Assembly: GCF_900108185.1 (NCBI RefSeq) | Contig: NZ_FNVA01000006.1 | Span: forward strand, 372,001 to 436,000 | Length of the DNA: 64,000 nt | Direction of reading: 5' to 3' | Origin: Bryocella elongata | GTDB taxonomy: Bacteria > Acidobacteriota > Terriglobia > Terriglobales > Acidobacteriaceae | Shown: one piece after another, positions 1 to 8,484 of the stretch | Position numbering within the stretch: position 1 is the stretch's first letter | Layout of the letters: each line of letters begins with the position of its first letter | Program-made: the position numbers and the translations under genes | Notes under the pieces: model-generated | What the model saw: only the letters and a program-made list of their open reading frames with translations | The model's database searches: none | What the model was told of the DNA's origin: nothing

Positions 1-777
1 CGAGCTGACGGCCAGCGTAACGGTGGTATCGCTTCGTTCTGGACGCGCGAGGCGAATCTGTACACCGGCAGCAAGCCGAAGTTCCGCGAGATGGCGCTGC
101 AGGTTGACAAGCTCACGGTCCTCACCTACGCCACCGATGAGCAGCTCGAGGACGGTCCGGCCTGGAAGGCCTACGTCGATGCCGTGGTGCCGGACGAGTT
201 CGGCTTCCGGGTCGGCGATGCCATCTTCAACAACCCCGGAAACGGCAGCGGTCCCATTGGCGTCGCCAAATCGCCCGCTATGCTGGCAATCGCCAAGGAA
301 ACAGGCCAGACTGCCGCGACCATCGTTACGAAGAACGTCGAGAAGATGTATGCCCGCATGCCGAGTTATCTGCGTGCGGCTGCCGCCTTCTTCATCAACC
401 AGGACACGGAAGATCAGCTCTGGGAGCTTACCCGCGGTTCTGGCACGGCCGTCGAGCTGCTCTATACACCTCCCGGCATGAGAGGGAACAACAACAGCTA
501 CGGCGTGCTCCTCGGTCTGCCCGTCATCCCGATCGAATACGCGCAGACGGTTGGTACGCAGGGAGACATTACGCTCGCCAACTTCAACGAGTACATGCTG
601 GGCAAGCGCGGCGGTGTCAAGGCGGATACCTCCATTCACGTCGCTTTCCTCACCGGCGAGCAGGCCTTCCGCTGGCAGATGCGTGTCGCCGGTCAGCCTC
701 TCTGGGATAAGCCCGTCACCCCCAAGAACGGCACCAACCTCCAGTCGCCCTTCATCCAGCTCCAGACCCGCTCCTAA
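1..777 (+). CDS. Phage major capsid protein (HK97-fold), 5' end cut by window
   Basis: The reading frame is open from base 1, so only the C-terminal part (about 258 residues) is visible. It forms the icosahedral head shell. The segment DEFGFRVGDAIFNNPGNG, followed by a region ending in LLGLPVIPIEYAQTVGTQGD and a C-terminal VAFLTGEQAFRWQMRVAGQP strand, matches the P-domain/A-domain layout of HK97-type capsid proteins of siphoviruses. An internal ATG at 91 is not a credible start because homology-like sequence continues upstream of it. It is followed by a hairpin and then by connector genes, the usual order of a head module. Assignment is from layout and recognisable segments. Confidence 0.8.
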   Translation, partial: RADGQRNGGIASFWTREANLYTGSKPKFREMALQVDKLTVLTYATDEQLEDGPAWKAYVDAVVPDEFGFRVGDAIFNNPGNGSGPIGVAKSPAMLAIAKETGQTAATIVTKNVEKMYARMPSYLRAAAAFFINQDTEDQLWELTRGSGTAVELLYTPPGMRGNNNSYGVLLGLPVIPIEYAQTVGTQGDITLANFNEYMLGKRGGVKADTSIHVAFLTGEQAFRWQMRVAGQPLWDKPVTPKNGTNLQSPFIQLQTRS

Positions 778-801
778 GCGGAGCTGGCAATAGGAGAGAT
801 C

Positions 802-826
802 GCGGCGAGGCTCAACCCCTCGCCGC
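802..826 (+). terminator. Hairpin after the capsid gene
   Basis: A perfect 9-bp stem (GCGGCGAGG / CCTCGCCGC) with a 7-base loop lies between the capsid stop and the next gene. The following bases (CTGGTCTTTG) are only weakly T-rich, so it may be a partial terminator or an mRNA-stabilising 3' end for the highly expressed capsid transcript. Confidence 0.45.
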
Positions 827-877
827 CTGGTCTTTGAACCTCTCACGGGCTCTCCGGAGCCGAAAGGACATCACCCC

Positions 878-1354
878 ATGGCGGGAGATCGTTTTTACGC
901 AGCGCAGAGCGGCCACACGGCCCTTCTGCTGCCCCCTGTCGATGCCACCGGCGGCAAAGCCTCCGCGGCATTCAACTTCAGCATGTGGCGTCACGCCTCC
1001 ATCATCGTCGCGCTGGGCGTAACGGCAGCTGCTCCCACGGCCATCCTGCTCGAGGCCTGCACTGACGCCGCCGGCGACGGCGCCACGGCCATCCCCTTCG
1101 ACTACTACTCGCAGGAGACGGCCAATGGAGATGTGCTCAGCACACATCTGACCGCGACCGCGGCCGGCATCACGCCCAGCGGCAACGACAACATCTTCTA
1201 CCAGATCGAGATCGACGCGGACGCACTGCCCGCCGGCTCCAGCTACCTGCGGGTCCATATCACCGCCGGTGCGAACTCCACGCTGGCGACGGTGATCCTC
1301 GTCCTCTCTGAAGGCCGCTACGCCGGTGAGTCTTCGCCCACCGTCCTGGTCTAA
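878..1354 (+). CDS. Phage structural protein, possible head decoration protein
   Basis: 158-residue protein, rich in Ala, Thr and Ser, with alternating hydrophobic strands and no signal peptide or membrane segment. I do not recognise a named family. Its position directly downstream of the major capsid gene and upstream of the connector genes is where capsid cement or decoration proteins are often found. AAAGGA 9 bases before the ATG at 878 is a plausible ribosome binding site. It is set off on both sides by hairpins (802-826 and 1364-1388), so its expression level may be set separately. It could also be a small head-tail joining protein. Confidence 0.55.
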   Translation: MAGDRFYAAQSGHTALLLPPVDATGGKASAAFNFSMWRHASIIVALGVTAAAPTAILLEACTDAAGDGATAIPFDYYSQETANGDVLSTHLTATAAGITPSGNDNIFYQIEIDADALPAGSSYLRVHITAGANSTLATVILVLSEGRYAGESSPTVLV

Positions 1355-1363
1355 ACCACAACA

Positions 1364-1388
1364 CCGGGAGGGGCCTCGCTCCTCCCGG
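1364..1388 (+). terminator. Hairpin without T-tract
   Basis: CCGGGAGG and CCTCCCGG form an 8-bp stem around a 9-base loop, 10 bases after the stop of the preceding gene. There is no run of T after it, so a role as attenuator or mRNA 3' end is as likely as full termination. Confidence 0.4.
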
Positions 1389-1442
1389 CAACTCAAGCGG
1401 GGCTTAGGCCCCTCCCCAATCCTTCCCGCTTAGCGAGCCCGC

Positions 1443-2066
1443 ATGTCCCTCATCTGCATCACGCCGCCGGCCGTCGAGCCCGTCACGCTCTACGACGCGA
1501 AGGTCCAGCTTGGCCTCGATCCCCGCGAAGATGCCGATCCCGTGCAGGCGCGTATCCTCTCGAGCCGCATCCGGCCACTCATCGCAACCGCGCGCGAGCT
1601 CGTCGAAGACGAGATCCACTGCGCACTCATCACCCAGACCTGGCGCTGGGCCCGCGATGGCTGGCCCTCGCGCAATATGCGCTACGGGCGTGAAGGCTAC
1701 TCGGAGCTCCTGCTGCCTAAGCCGCCCTTCCAGTCCATCGTGAGCTTCACCTATACCGACGTCTCTGGAGCGTCACAGGGCATGACCGACTGGGGCTACC
1801 AGCTCGTCGACCAGGGCGCCGGTCCACAGACGGCCCGCATCCTTCCGCCCTACGCCACGCCCTGGCCGCCGCTCCAGTGCGTACCCAACAACGTCATCGT
1901 CGAATTCATCTGCGGCTATGGCGATGCCCCGGCAGATCTTCCGATGAAGATCCGGCAGGCTCTGCTCTTCATCGTCCAGGATCTCTACGACAACGGCCCT
2001 GCCAGCAAGGGCATTCCGCAGGTTGCGCTCAGTCTGCTGAGCGCGGAAATGAACAGGATCTCCTGA
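1443..2066 (+). CDS. Phage head-tail connector protein (gp6/phiE125 gp8-like)
   Basis: 207 residues. The N-terminus (ITPPAVEPVTLYDAKVQLGL) followed by a helix with ARELVEDEIHCALITQTW, and the C-terminal FICGYGDAPADLPMKIRQAL with QDLYDNG, are typical of the phage conserved family around phiE125 gp8 and HK97 gp6 (head-tail adaptor that joins the portal ring to the neck). Its stop overlaps the next ATG (TGATG at 2064-2068), indicating coupled translation in a head-completion operon. Confidence 0.8.
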   Translation: MSLICITPPAVEPVTLYDAKVQLGLDPREDADPVQARILSSRIRPLIATARELVEDEIHCALITQTWRWARDGWPSRNMRYGREGYSELLLPKPPFQSIVSFTYTDVSGASQGMTDWGYQLVDQGAGPQTARILPPYATPWPPLQCVPNNVIVEFICGYGDAPADLPMKIRQALLFIVQDLYDNGPASKGIPQVALSLLSAEMNRIS

Positions 2067-2728
2067 TGGCCACCGGCGACCTCATCACAATCGAACAGTT
2101 GAAGGCGTGGAACGGAAAGTCGGATGCCGCGACGGACTTTGATTCGGCCATGGGTGACGCCATCACGGCCACCAGCGCCGACTTCCTTCGCGCGATTGAC
2201 CGCTTCGACTTCCTCGCCGCCGATTACACCGAGGTTCGTGAGGGCGACGGAGGCACGCACCTTTCGCTGCGCCACTGGCCCATCAATAGCGTCGCAGCCC
2301 TCACCGTTGCCGGGACCGCGGTCTCTGCTTCGCCCGATGGCATCGCCGCTGGATACAGCATCGTGCAGCAGCCCGATCCGGAGCGCTTGCGGGACATCTT
2401 CTTCGTTGGCGGGTCCACCATGCAGGATGGAGCTGCCGTCAGCGTCACCTACAACGCCGGCTACGCGACGCCGCCTGCCGATGTGGTGCAGGCGGTGCTG
2501 GAATGGGTATCGCTGCGCTGGAGGGGCCGTCCCGGCACGGGAATCACGTCCCAGCGGGACGCCGGCGGCGAGCACGTCACCTATGACGCCCAGGCTCCCG
2601 CACCGCCTTCCGCTTTGGACGTCATCGAGCGCTATAAGCGTAGCTGGCCGAACTACAACAAGCGCCAGGACGATCGCGACTATCGTGTGACCCGCATCAA
2701 CCGAACCATGACGGAGAAGTTAGCGTGA
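2066..2728 (+). CDS. Second phage head-tail connector-like protein
   Basis: The start is the ATG at 2066 overlapping the previous stop; the frame is open further upstream but that part is antisense noise against the connector gene. The 220-residue product has the same architecture as its upstream neighbour: an N-terminal helical pair (ITIEQLKAWNGKSD, AITATSADFLRAIDRF), a central beta region (FLAADYTEVREGDGG, LSLRHWPINSVAALTV) and a C-terminal YNAGYATPPADVVQAVLEWV helix. YNAGY followed by a pattern of P and D residues is characteristic of gp6-like connectors. Two related connectors in a row suggest duplication or a two-ring neck. The stop overlaps the next GTG (GTGA). Confidence 0.7.
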   Translation: MATGDLITIEQLKAWNGKSDAATDFDSAMGDAITATSADFLRAIDRFDFLAADYTEVREGDGGTHLSLRHWPINSVAALTVAGTAVSASPDGIAAGYSIVQQPDPERLRDIFFVGGSTMQDGAAVSVTYNAGYATPPADVVQAVLEWVSLRWRGRPGTGITSQRDAGGEHVTYDAQAPAPPSALDVIERYKRSWPNYNKRQDDRDYRVTRINRTMTEKLA

Positions 2729-3204
2729 TTCCTCAGTTCACCGTCGACGCTTCGGGCATTCCCGACTACCTCGATCGCGTGAAAGCGAACGTGCTCGCAG
2801 GTATCCGCGGGGGCATGGCTGACGCGATGAAGGGGCTGGCCTATGTCGTCGCCGGGCATGCGGGCGGAGATCCCATCGTCAGCCGCAGTGGACAGTTCGT
2901 CGGCGCGGTCCTGGGTAGCCCGAAGGTCACGCAGAGCGACGGCTATATCAAGGGCACCGTCTCCAGCATGGTCGGCCGCAAGCCTATGGGTGTTTGGTTC
3001 GACGAAGGTACCAGCGTACCTGCCGTCGAGGGCGTTCTCTTCGGCTTCTTCTCTGCGGATGGCCGCAGCGTCTTCACCCACGGCCACAATGCCTTCCAGG
3101 TAGCGCCGCACCCCATCATGAACCCATCGCTGCAGGAGTACCAGCCAGCGATCATCGCAACGATCGAGGCGCGTATCGACGCGGCCATAGGGGAGTCAGC
3201 ATGA
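2725..3204 (+). CDS. Phage neck / tail-completion protein (HK97 gp10-like)
   Basis: 159 residues from a GTG at 2725 that overlaps the previous stop. The C-terminal part FQVAPHPIMNPSLQEYQPAI, with a helix that follows, and the middle MGVWFDEGTSVP pattern are those of the HK97 gp10 group of minor tail or neck proteins, in which a conserved H-P-F/I-M-x-P-A motif closes the domain. It probably sits at the head-tail interface. The stop overlaps the next ATG (ATGA), so it is translationally coupled to the next gene. Confidence 0.65.
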   Translation: MIPQFTVDASGIPDYLDRVKANVLAGIRGGMADAMKGLAYVVAGHAGGDPIVSRSGQFVGAVLGSPKVTQSDGYIKGTVSSMVGRKPMGVWFDEGTSVPAVEGVLFGFFSADGRSVFTHGHNAFQVAPHPIMNPSLQEYQPAIIATIEARIDAAIGESA

Positions 3205-3668
3205 CCAACGAATTCGATCCCGAGCCCGCATGGGAAGCTCTGCTGGAGTTGCTGCAGGTCAAGTGTGGTGCGATGTTCACCACCATGTCCCGGCGTCACA
3301 CCAAGCCGCCGGTCCTCGACGAAACGCTGCAGCCCGCACTCTTCGTCGTCGAGGCTCGGTACATGTTCCGGCAGCCGAAGATCGGCCTTCAAAAGGTGAC
3401 GGCCGTCGGGTTCCTGATCCTCTACTTCCAGTGTCCCGATCCGCTCGACCAGAAGATCGGGCAGGAGACCAGCTTCGGTGGCACCGTGTTGAGCGGGATG
3501 CTGAAGGCCATCACTTCGGCGCTCTCACCCGACAGCGTCAGCTCCAACAAGCTCACCCTTGGTGGCCTGGTCGATAACTGCTGGATCGATGGTGACGCCG
3601 ACGTCGACCCGGGCATCGAGACATCGCAGGGTGCGGCGATTGTTCCCATCCGGATGGTCTTTCCCTAG
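3201..3668 (+). CDS. Phage tail terminator-like protein
   Basis: 155 residues from the ATG at 3201 (ATGA overlap with the previous stop). The frame continues upstream, but the overlap makes 3201 the natural start. The protein is a small alpha/beta domain with ALLELLQVKCGAMFTT at the start and GGLVDNCWIDGDADVDPG near the end, the pattern of tail terminator or minor tail proteins that end tube assembly and attach the tail to the neck. It is the last gene of the coupled head-completion set and is followed by a strong terminator at 3691. Function is inferred mainly from position. Confidence 0.55.
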   Translation: MTNEFDPEPAWEALLELLQVKCGAMFTTMSRRHTKPPVLDETLQPALFVVEARYMFRQPKIGLQKVTAVGFLILYFQCPDPLDQKIGQETSFGGTVLSGMLKAITSALSPDSVSSNKLTLGGLVDNCWIDGDADVDPGIETSQGAAIVPIRMVFP

Positions 3669-3690
3669 AAGTTTTCGCTAATTCACGTTG

Positions 3691-3719
3691 CGGCTGCCCT
3701 CTCTGGGGCAGCCGTTTTT
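3691..3719 (+). terminator. Rho-independent terminator in the virion operon
   Basis: CGGCTGCCC and GGGCAGCCG form a perfect 9-bp stem with a 6-base loop, followed directly by TTTTT. It separates the head-completion genes from the tail tube gene. Confidence 0.85.
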
Positions 3720-3757
3720 CTTGCAACCTCAACCCCAGTCTCTGAGGAGGGACGGCC

Positions 3758-4516
3758 ATGAATGCACAGTTTGGATCGGGAGTGGTGACGGTCACTCCAG
3801 TGGCGGGCAACCTGCCTGCCAACCCGACGCCCACGCGTCTGAAGGTGATGCAGGACGCACAGGTGGACTTCAAGGGCGATCTGAAGTCGCTGTTCGGCAA
3901 CAAGATGTATGCGGTCCTGATCGCGAAGGGCAAGGTGCAGGTCACCGGCAAGATCAAGATCGCGAGTTTCAGTGCCGCGGACATCAACCAGATCTACTTC
4001 GCGACTGCGCAGACCTCCGGCGGCAATCTTCCGGTCATGGATGAGATCCATGCGATCGGGGCGACCATCACCCCAACGGTCGGCGCCGGGCTCACCGTGG
4101 TCGAGGACCTCGGCGTCATCAACAATGACACGGGCGACCAGATGGTCAAGGTGGCCAGCGCTCCTGCCGTCGGCCAGTACACCTTCACTCCCGCAGTAAC
4201 TGGCGGGTCTCCGACGGCTGCAAGCTACGGGTTCAATGCTTCCGAGACGGCCTCGCACGTTGCGCTCAACTACACGGCCACCACGACGGGCGGCAGCTCC
4301 CTCGCGCTCACGCAACAGCAGATCGGTTACACCGTCATCACGAAGCTCATGCTCTTCAACTCCACCAAAAGCAGCTTCGTCGCGCTGGAGCTGAACAACG
4401 TGGCCTTCGGCTCCTGGTCGCTGCCCACCAAACAGGATGACTTCTGGGTCGCCGACGTGGACTTCACAGCCTGCGCTGACGCCAGCGGCACCCTCGGCAC
4501 GCTCTACGCGAACTAA
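3758..4516 (+). CDS. Phage major tail (tube) protein
   Basis: 252 residues with a strong ribosome binding site (GAGGAGGG) before the ATG at 3758. It is beta-rich and ends in an Ala/Thr/Ser-rich stretch. It lies between the tail terminator-like gene and the chaperone pair that precedes the tape measure, the standard place of the tail tube subunit. Segments such as DLKSLFGNKMYAVLIAKGKV and DDFWVADVDFTACADASGTL fit tube proteins. The terminator upstream and strong binding site suggest a high-level separate transcript, as expected for the most abundant tail protein. Confidence 0.75.
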   Translation: MNAQFGSGVVTVTPVAGNLPANPTPTRLKVMQDAQVDFKGDLKSLFGNKMYAVLIAKGKVQVTGKIKIASFSAADINQIYFATAQTSGGNLPVMDEIHAIGATITPTVGAGLTVVEDLGVINNDTGDQMVKVASAPAVGQYTFTPAVTGGSPTAASYGFNASETASHVALNYTATTTGGSSLALTQQQIGYTVITKLMLFNSTKSSFVALELNNVAFGSWSLPTKQDDFWVADVDFTACADASGTLGTLYAN

Positions 4517-4551
4517 GAGCTTCCATCTTTCAACGCAGCAGCTATCACAGC

Positions 4552-4577
4552 AGCGGGGCCGCACAGGCGGCTCCGCT
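4552..4577 (+). other. Hairpin before the tail chaperone gene
   Basis: A 10-bp stem (AGCGGGGCCG / CGGCTCCGCT, one G-T pair) with a 6-base loop ends two bases before the GGAG binding site of the next gene. It could end the tail tube mRNA or modulate chaperone translation. Confidence 0.4.
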
Positions 4578-4591
4578 TGGAGATTCGCATC

Positions 4592-4972
4592 ATGAGCAGA
4601 AAGACAGGATCGATGGTCGCGGCCATCAACGACGGCATTGCGGCCGCGGTCAATCAGTCATCCAAGCCCCGGTTCCGTGGCGTCGTCGTGAAGCTGGGAG
4701 GCCAGAAATACATTCTTCCTTCGTTGTCCTGGGAGCAGTTTGAGGAGCACTATGATGCGCTCGTTGCCCCTGTCACTGGAGAAGGCGCTGCGGTAGTGCG
4801 TGAGCAACTCCGGACGTACGGCCCGATCATCGGAGACGCGCTCCGTCGCAACTATCCTGGCGTCACCGATGAGCAGTTGCGGGGATATATCGATCTCAGC
4901 AACATCGCAGATCTCATCATGGCAGTGCAGGGCGTTAGTGGTATGGAGACCGTCGAGCCGGGGGAAGAGTAG
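4592..4972 (+). CDS. Tail assembly chaperone, G-like part
   Basis: 126 residues. I chose the ATG at 4592 because GGAG lies at 4579-4582; the frame also offers a TTG at 4577, inside the hairpin, which is poor. The protein is a small mostly helical domain (RNYPGVTDEQLRGYIDLSNI) ending in an acidic tail (GMETVEPGEE). It lies directly before a short second frame and the tape measure gene, exactly where siphoviruses encode the lambda gpG/gpGT-type chaperones that hold the tape measure during tube assembly. Its last codons, CCG GGG GAA GAG TAG, contain a GGGGGAA run that may allow -1 slippage into the next frame. Confidence 0.65.
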   Translation: MSRKTGSMVAAINDGIAAAVNQSSKPRFRGVVVKLGGQKYILPSLSWEQFEEHYDALVAPVTGEGAAVVREQLRTYGPIIGDALRRNYPGVTDEQLRGYIDLSNIADLIMAVQGVSGMETVEPGEE

Positions 4973-4980
4973 CCGGTGCC

Positions 4981-5280
4981 ATGGGCTCGGGGCTTGGGTG
5001 GGTCTATCCCACCCTCGCCCGAAACACCGGTTGGACTTACGGGCACATATCCGAAATGCCCGCGTGCGATGTCATTGCATTCCTCGAGCATCTGGCCGAG
5101 CATCCGCCCGACTACGTCATTCTGGGAGCGGTTCATCTGAAGCAGGCCGACAGGAAGACAGGATCGGGTGTCTCGGAACTATCTCAGTTTGTAGGGGGAG
5201 CGAGGGCGCCCACACCGGGAGTGCTCGCGGAGATTGCCTGGGCAAGAGAGTGGGAGCAGCGCGCAGGGCTCGCATCCTAA
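4981..5280 (+). CDS. Tail assembly chaperone, T-like part (possible frameshift product)
   Basis: 99 residues if started at the ATG at 4981, which has only a weak binding site. The frame is already open from 4939, so a -1 shift at the GGGGGAA run (4960-4966) would fuse it to the upstream chaperone without a gap. The segment GWTYGHISEMPACDVIAFLEHL resembles the small helical domain that follows the shift in gpGT-like proteins, which contacts the tape measure. The stop lies against the convergent gene at 5277-5630. Confidence 0.55.
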   Translation: MGSGLGWVYPTLARNTGWTYGHISEMPACDVIAFLEHLAEHPPDYVILGAVHLKQADRKTGSGVSELSQFVGGARAPTPGVLAEIAWAREWEQRAGLAS

Positions 5281-5630
5281 CGGGCGGCGGCGGAAACGTC
5301 GCCCCCGCAATACCGGCATCGGATAGCTGCGCGTTTGATCATCTCCGCGCACAGTGGGCACGCCTTGTCTGATGCTTCGAGGATTACGGCCTCGCCCGTC
5401 GCCCAAAGGTTCTTGTACGAGGTGAGGGACATCCCGCGGTCGTAGGACACATAGAGAACCGCGTTGGCTCCCCGCTGCATCGCGGCTTCCTGGAGCTTGC
5501 TGTTCACGTCGGTGATTGTGGGTTCGCCCGAAAACAGCGATCCCGCCGAGCACTTGGCTTTGATTTCACCAAGGGACTTGTAAGGACGGTCCACGCCGCC
5601 TGTGTGGATCTCGATATCAGTAGTGTTCAC
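5277..5630 (-). CDS. Moron gene: YbjQ/RcsF-like domain plus zinc ribbon
   Basis: 117 residues on the strand opposite to all other prophage genes, wedged between the chaperones and the tape measure. The N-terminal two thirds (GVDRPYKSLGEIKAKC, then QEAAMQRGANAVLYVSYDRG) have the pattern of the YbjQ/RcsF-type fold found in small heavy-metal-binding or envelope stress proteins. The C-terminus is a treble-clef zinc ribbon with two CxxC pairs (CPLCAEMIK and CRYCGGDV). There is no signal peptide. Orientation and position mark it as a moron, a gene expressed from the lysogen rather than for virion building. The function is unknown. Confidence 0.65.
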   Translation of the reverse strand: MNTTDIEIHTGGVDRPYKSLGEIKAKCSAGSLFSGEPTITDVNSKLQEAAMQRGANAVLYVSYDRGMSLTSYKNLWATGEAVILEASDKACPLCAEMIKRAAIRCRYCGGDVSAAAR

Positions 5631-5693
5631 GCCTGCGCTCCATTGTTAGGGTGCGCTCCATGCTAATCCAGTGCCGCCCTGACAGGAAGAAAA

Positions 5694-8480
5694 ATGGCCG
5701 ATAACGAGGTAAAGATTGGAGCATCTGTCGACACGGATGCAATCCTCACCGGGATGCAGGTGTCGGCTGACGGTGTGCAGCAGGCCACGCTCCAGATGAG
5801 TGTTTCCTTTCGAGAGGTGGCCAGTGATGCCACTCGCAACCTCCGGAAGATCTCGGATGAGACGAAGGCCGCGGCCGAAACTGCTTCGGACACATCGAAG
5901 CGGATTGCTGAAGCTACGGCAACCGTCACGGAGGCGAAGCGCGAGCAGGCCGCCGCGATGAAGCTCGTCGTAAACGGCCACTATGACGAGCAAAAGGCTG
6001 TGGCGTTGCTTGCTGCAGCTCAAGAGAAGGTGGCTTGGGCTGAAGCTCGGGTCAATACTCTGCTGAAGGAGCAGGCTGAGGCGCTGGCCGCGACGAAGGT
6101 GCAGTGGGTGGGATTCGCGGGCGCTCAGGAGATGGCTGCGGGCGCGGGTCATAAAGCTGTCACGGACGTGCAGGCAACAAGCGCGGCCATCCGCTCCTTT
6201 GAGGGGAATCCTGGCATTCGTGCCATGGAAGTCTTCGTCGGGCGCACCCTGGGTCTCGGGCCGCTGCTGCAGACTATCTTCCCGATCATAGGAGCGCTCG
6301 CGTTTGCAAAGATCGTGTTCGACATCGGCGAAGGATTCATGGCGGCGAAGGAGAAGGCGGAGCAGTCTGCCGAAGCGATCAAGGATGGCTTCGCGAAGGT
6401 GAACGGGGAACTGCATCGGACGAACCTCGAGATGGAGATCTCGAACGATAAGCTTGAGACCGAGATCGCAAAGCTGGAGAAGAAGCCTGGCAATGGATTG
6501 AAGCAGGCGCTTGACGAAGACGAGCTTGCGGCGGAGCGGCTCGGAGATGCTCTCAGCGCGGACGTTGAGAAGGTCAAGCAACTGGCGAAGGACAACTCTG
6601 TCAACTGGTGGCAGAGTCTGATCTCGGGGAAGGGGACGACCGGTGACGCCGGCGATCTCGCGACAAAGGTCAAGACTGAGATCGACAAGGCGCGGCAGGC
6701 CGCCGACGACGTTGTTGCCGGTGCTCGCGAGAGCGGCGACAAGGGGAACATCGCTCAGGCCGAGGAGCACCGGATAGAGCACCTCGTAAAAGCATATGAG
6801 GAGGGATCGAAGAAACTGGCTGCAGCGCAAAAGGCAGCCCAGGCGGCACAGGATTTTCGGAGTTCACCCGCGGCTAGCTTTGGCGCGGCCTCCACATTCA
6901 GTGGGGGTGGCCTCTCGTTTTCGTCGTCGGTCGATAACGGAAACAACGTGCAGATGCTCGCGGGTGCCCAGCGTCTCTTGCTCGAAGAGCAAAAGGCGAT
7001 TGGAGAAGAGTATAGGCAGGAGCATGAGCGTCAGCAGAAGGACGTGCTGTCCGCGTCGCATGGCGGTTCTTCCAAGGCTGGTGAGCAAGCGCTGCAGTCG
7101 GCAGAGCTAGAACTCGACCAAATGAAGCAGATGCACTCCGTGACGTTGAAGGAGGAGCATGACTTCTGGGAGGCCCGCAAGGCTTCATTCGCGGACTTCC
7201 CGTCTCAGTACAAGACCGTGATGGATAAGATCACGGCGATCGATCAGGAAGGCGCGAAGCGGGCTGCCGAGGTTATCAAGAAGTTCAAGGAAGCTGAGGC
7301 GAGGGATGCTGATCAAGCAGCTACCAGCCTCGCGGCGCTGGGGCGCTCGCTCGCAGAGGCGAACAAGGCATCGCTGGAGCAGGCTCAGAATGTCACGCGC
7401 AGTGGAGAGCGCTGGGAGAGTTACAACCGCGAAGTCGCGAAGGGGAAAGAGCAGCAGGTCCAGGCTGGCTTTGCCATGGAGGAAGCTCAGCTCCGTATGG
7501 CGGAGCAGACCGGAGCTCTGCGTCCGCTCGCCGCAGCGCAGCAACAGGCCGCGCTGCACGCGAAGGAGCACGCTGCCGAGCTGAAGGTCCTCGAGGCCGA
7601 ACTCGAGCGGCTGAACGCGATGATGGCCGGCGCCAAGCATGATCCGACCACGGGAGCGCTGGACGATCCCAAACTCGCCGCGCAGATCCAGCAGGCGCAG
7701 AACGCGATCAATTCCTCGAAGGCGAAGAGTGGCCAGCAGTCCCTGGGCGATCAGGCGGCTATCACGGCAGCTACGGCGAAGCCGTACCTCACCGCATTCG
7801 ACCAGATCAACAACGGCTGGCTGAAGGTGCAGAACGATCTTATCCAGGGCAATCGCCGCATCGGTCGCGACTTTGCGGAGATGGGCCTCAGCCTGGTGCA
7901 GAGCGCCGCTCGTTCCGCCGAACAGATGCTTGCCAACTTCGTGCGATCGGAGATTCGGCAGGTGGCGGCGCACCGGGCTTCCAACCTTCAGAAGAACGAG
8001 AGCGATGGGCAGTCGGCTGCGATCGCCGACGCGATCCATAAGCAGAGCGCCTTCAAGGGCATCTTCATGGATGCAAAGTCGGCTGCGTCCGGGGCCTTCA
8101 AGGCTGTCTCCGGTATTCCCGTCGTCGGTCCGGTGCTTGCGCCGATCGCCGCGGGCGCCGCGTTCGCCGGCGTCATGGCTCTCGCGGCGTTCGAGCAGGG
8201 CGGCATCGTCGACGGCACTCCGGGAATGGGCGTCCCGATCCTGGCCCACGCCGGCGAACGCGTTCTTACCGCCACGCAGACCAACAACTTCGAGCGCCTC
8301 GTGAATAACAACACCATGGGCGGCGGAGGAATTACGAATCACTTCAACATGGGCGGCCAGACCTTCCACGGCGAGCAGGGCGGCTACGGCGACTTTGAGC
8401 GCAACTTTCAGCGCACCGTGAAGAAGACCTTCCGGGGCAGGGACGGCGTTCCATCATCGCGATCGCTGTTGAAGGGGTAG
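5694..8480 (+). CDS. Phage tail tape measure protein
   Basis: 928 residues, the longest tail gene, with AGGAAG before the ATG. Long heptad-rich coiled coils cover most of residues 20-180, 215-340 and 430-640. Two hydrophobic segments at about 185-212 (LGPLLQTIFPIIGALAFAKI) and 805-835 (GIPVVGPVLAPIAAGAAFAG) are the membrane-insertion regions usual in tape measures. The C-terminus has an end domain rich in Gly and His (FNMGGQTFHGEQGG). The protein sets tail length and is ejected ahead of DNA. The strand break by the moron just upstream means it probably relies on read-through from the chaperones or on its own promoter. Confidence 0.9.
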   Translation: MADNEVKIGASVDTDAILTGMQVSADGVQQATLQMSVSFREVASDATRNLRKISDETKAAAETASDTSKRIAEATATVTEAKREQAAAMKLVVNGHYDEQKAVALLAAAQEKVAWAEARVNTLLKEQAEALAATKVQWVGFAGAQEMAAGAGHKAVTDVQATSAAIRSFEGNPGIRAMEVFVGRTLGLGPLLQTIFPIIGALAFAKIVFDIGEGFMAAKEKAEQSAEAIKDGFAKVNGELHRTNLEMEISNDKLETEIAKLEKKPGNGLKQALDEDELAAERLGDALSADVEKVKQLAKDNSVNWWQSLISGKGTTGDAGDLATKVKTEIDKARQAADDVVAGARESGDKGNIAQAEEHRIEHLVKAYEEGSKKLAAAQKAAQAAQDFRSSPAASFGAASTFSGGGLSFSSSVDNGNNVQMLAGAQRLLLEEQKAIGEEYRQEHERQQKDVLSASHGGSSKAGEQALQSAELELDQMKQMHSVTLKEEHDFWEARKASFADFPSQYKTVMDKITAIDQEGAKRAAEVIKKFKEAEARDADQAATSLAALGRSLAEANKASLEQAQNVTRSGERWESYNREVAKGKEQQVQAGFAMEEAQLRMAEQTGALRPLAAAQQQAALHAKEHAAELKVLEAELERLNAMMAGAKHDPTTGALDDPKLAAQIQQAQNAINSSKAKSGQQSLGDQAAITAATAKPYLTAFDQINNGWLKVQNDLIQGNRRIGRDFAEMGLSLVQSAARSAEQMLANFVRSEIRQVAAHRASNLQKNESDGQSAAIADAIHKQSAFKGIFMDAKSAASGAFKAVSGIPVVGPVLAPIAAGAAFAGVMALAAFEQGGIVDGTPGMGVPILAHAGERVLTATQTNNFERLVNNNTMGGGGITNHFNMGGQTFHGEQGGYGDFERNFQRTVKKTFRGRDGVPSSRSLLKG

Positions 8481-8484
8481 ACGA

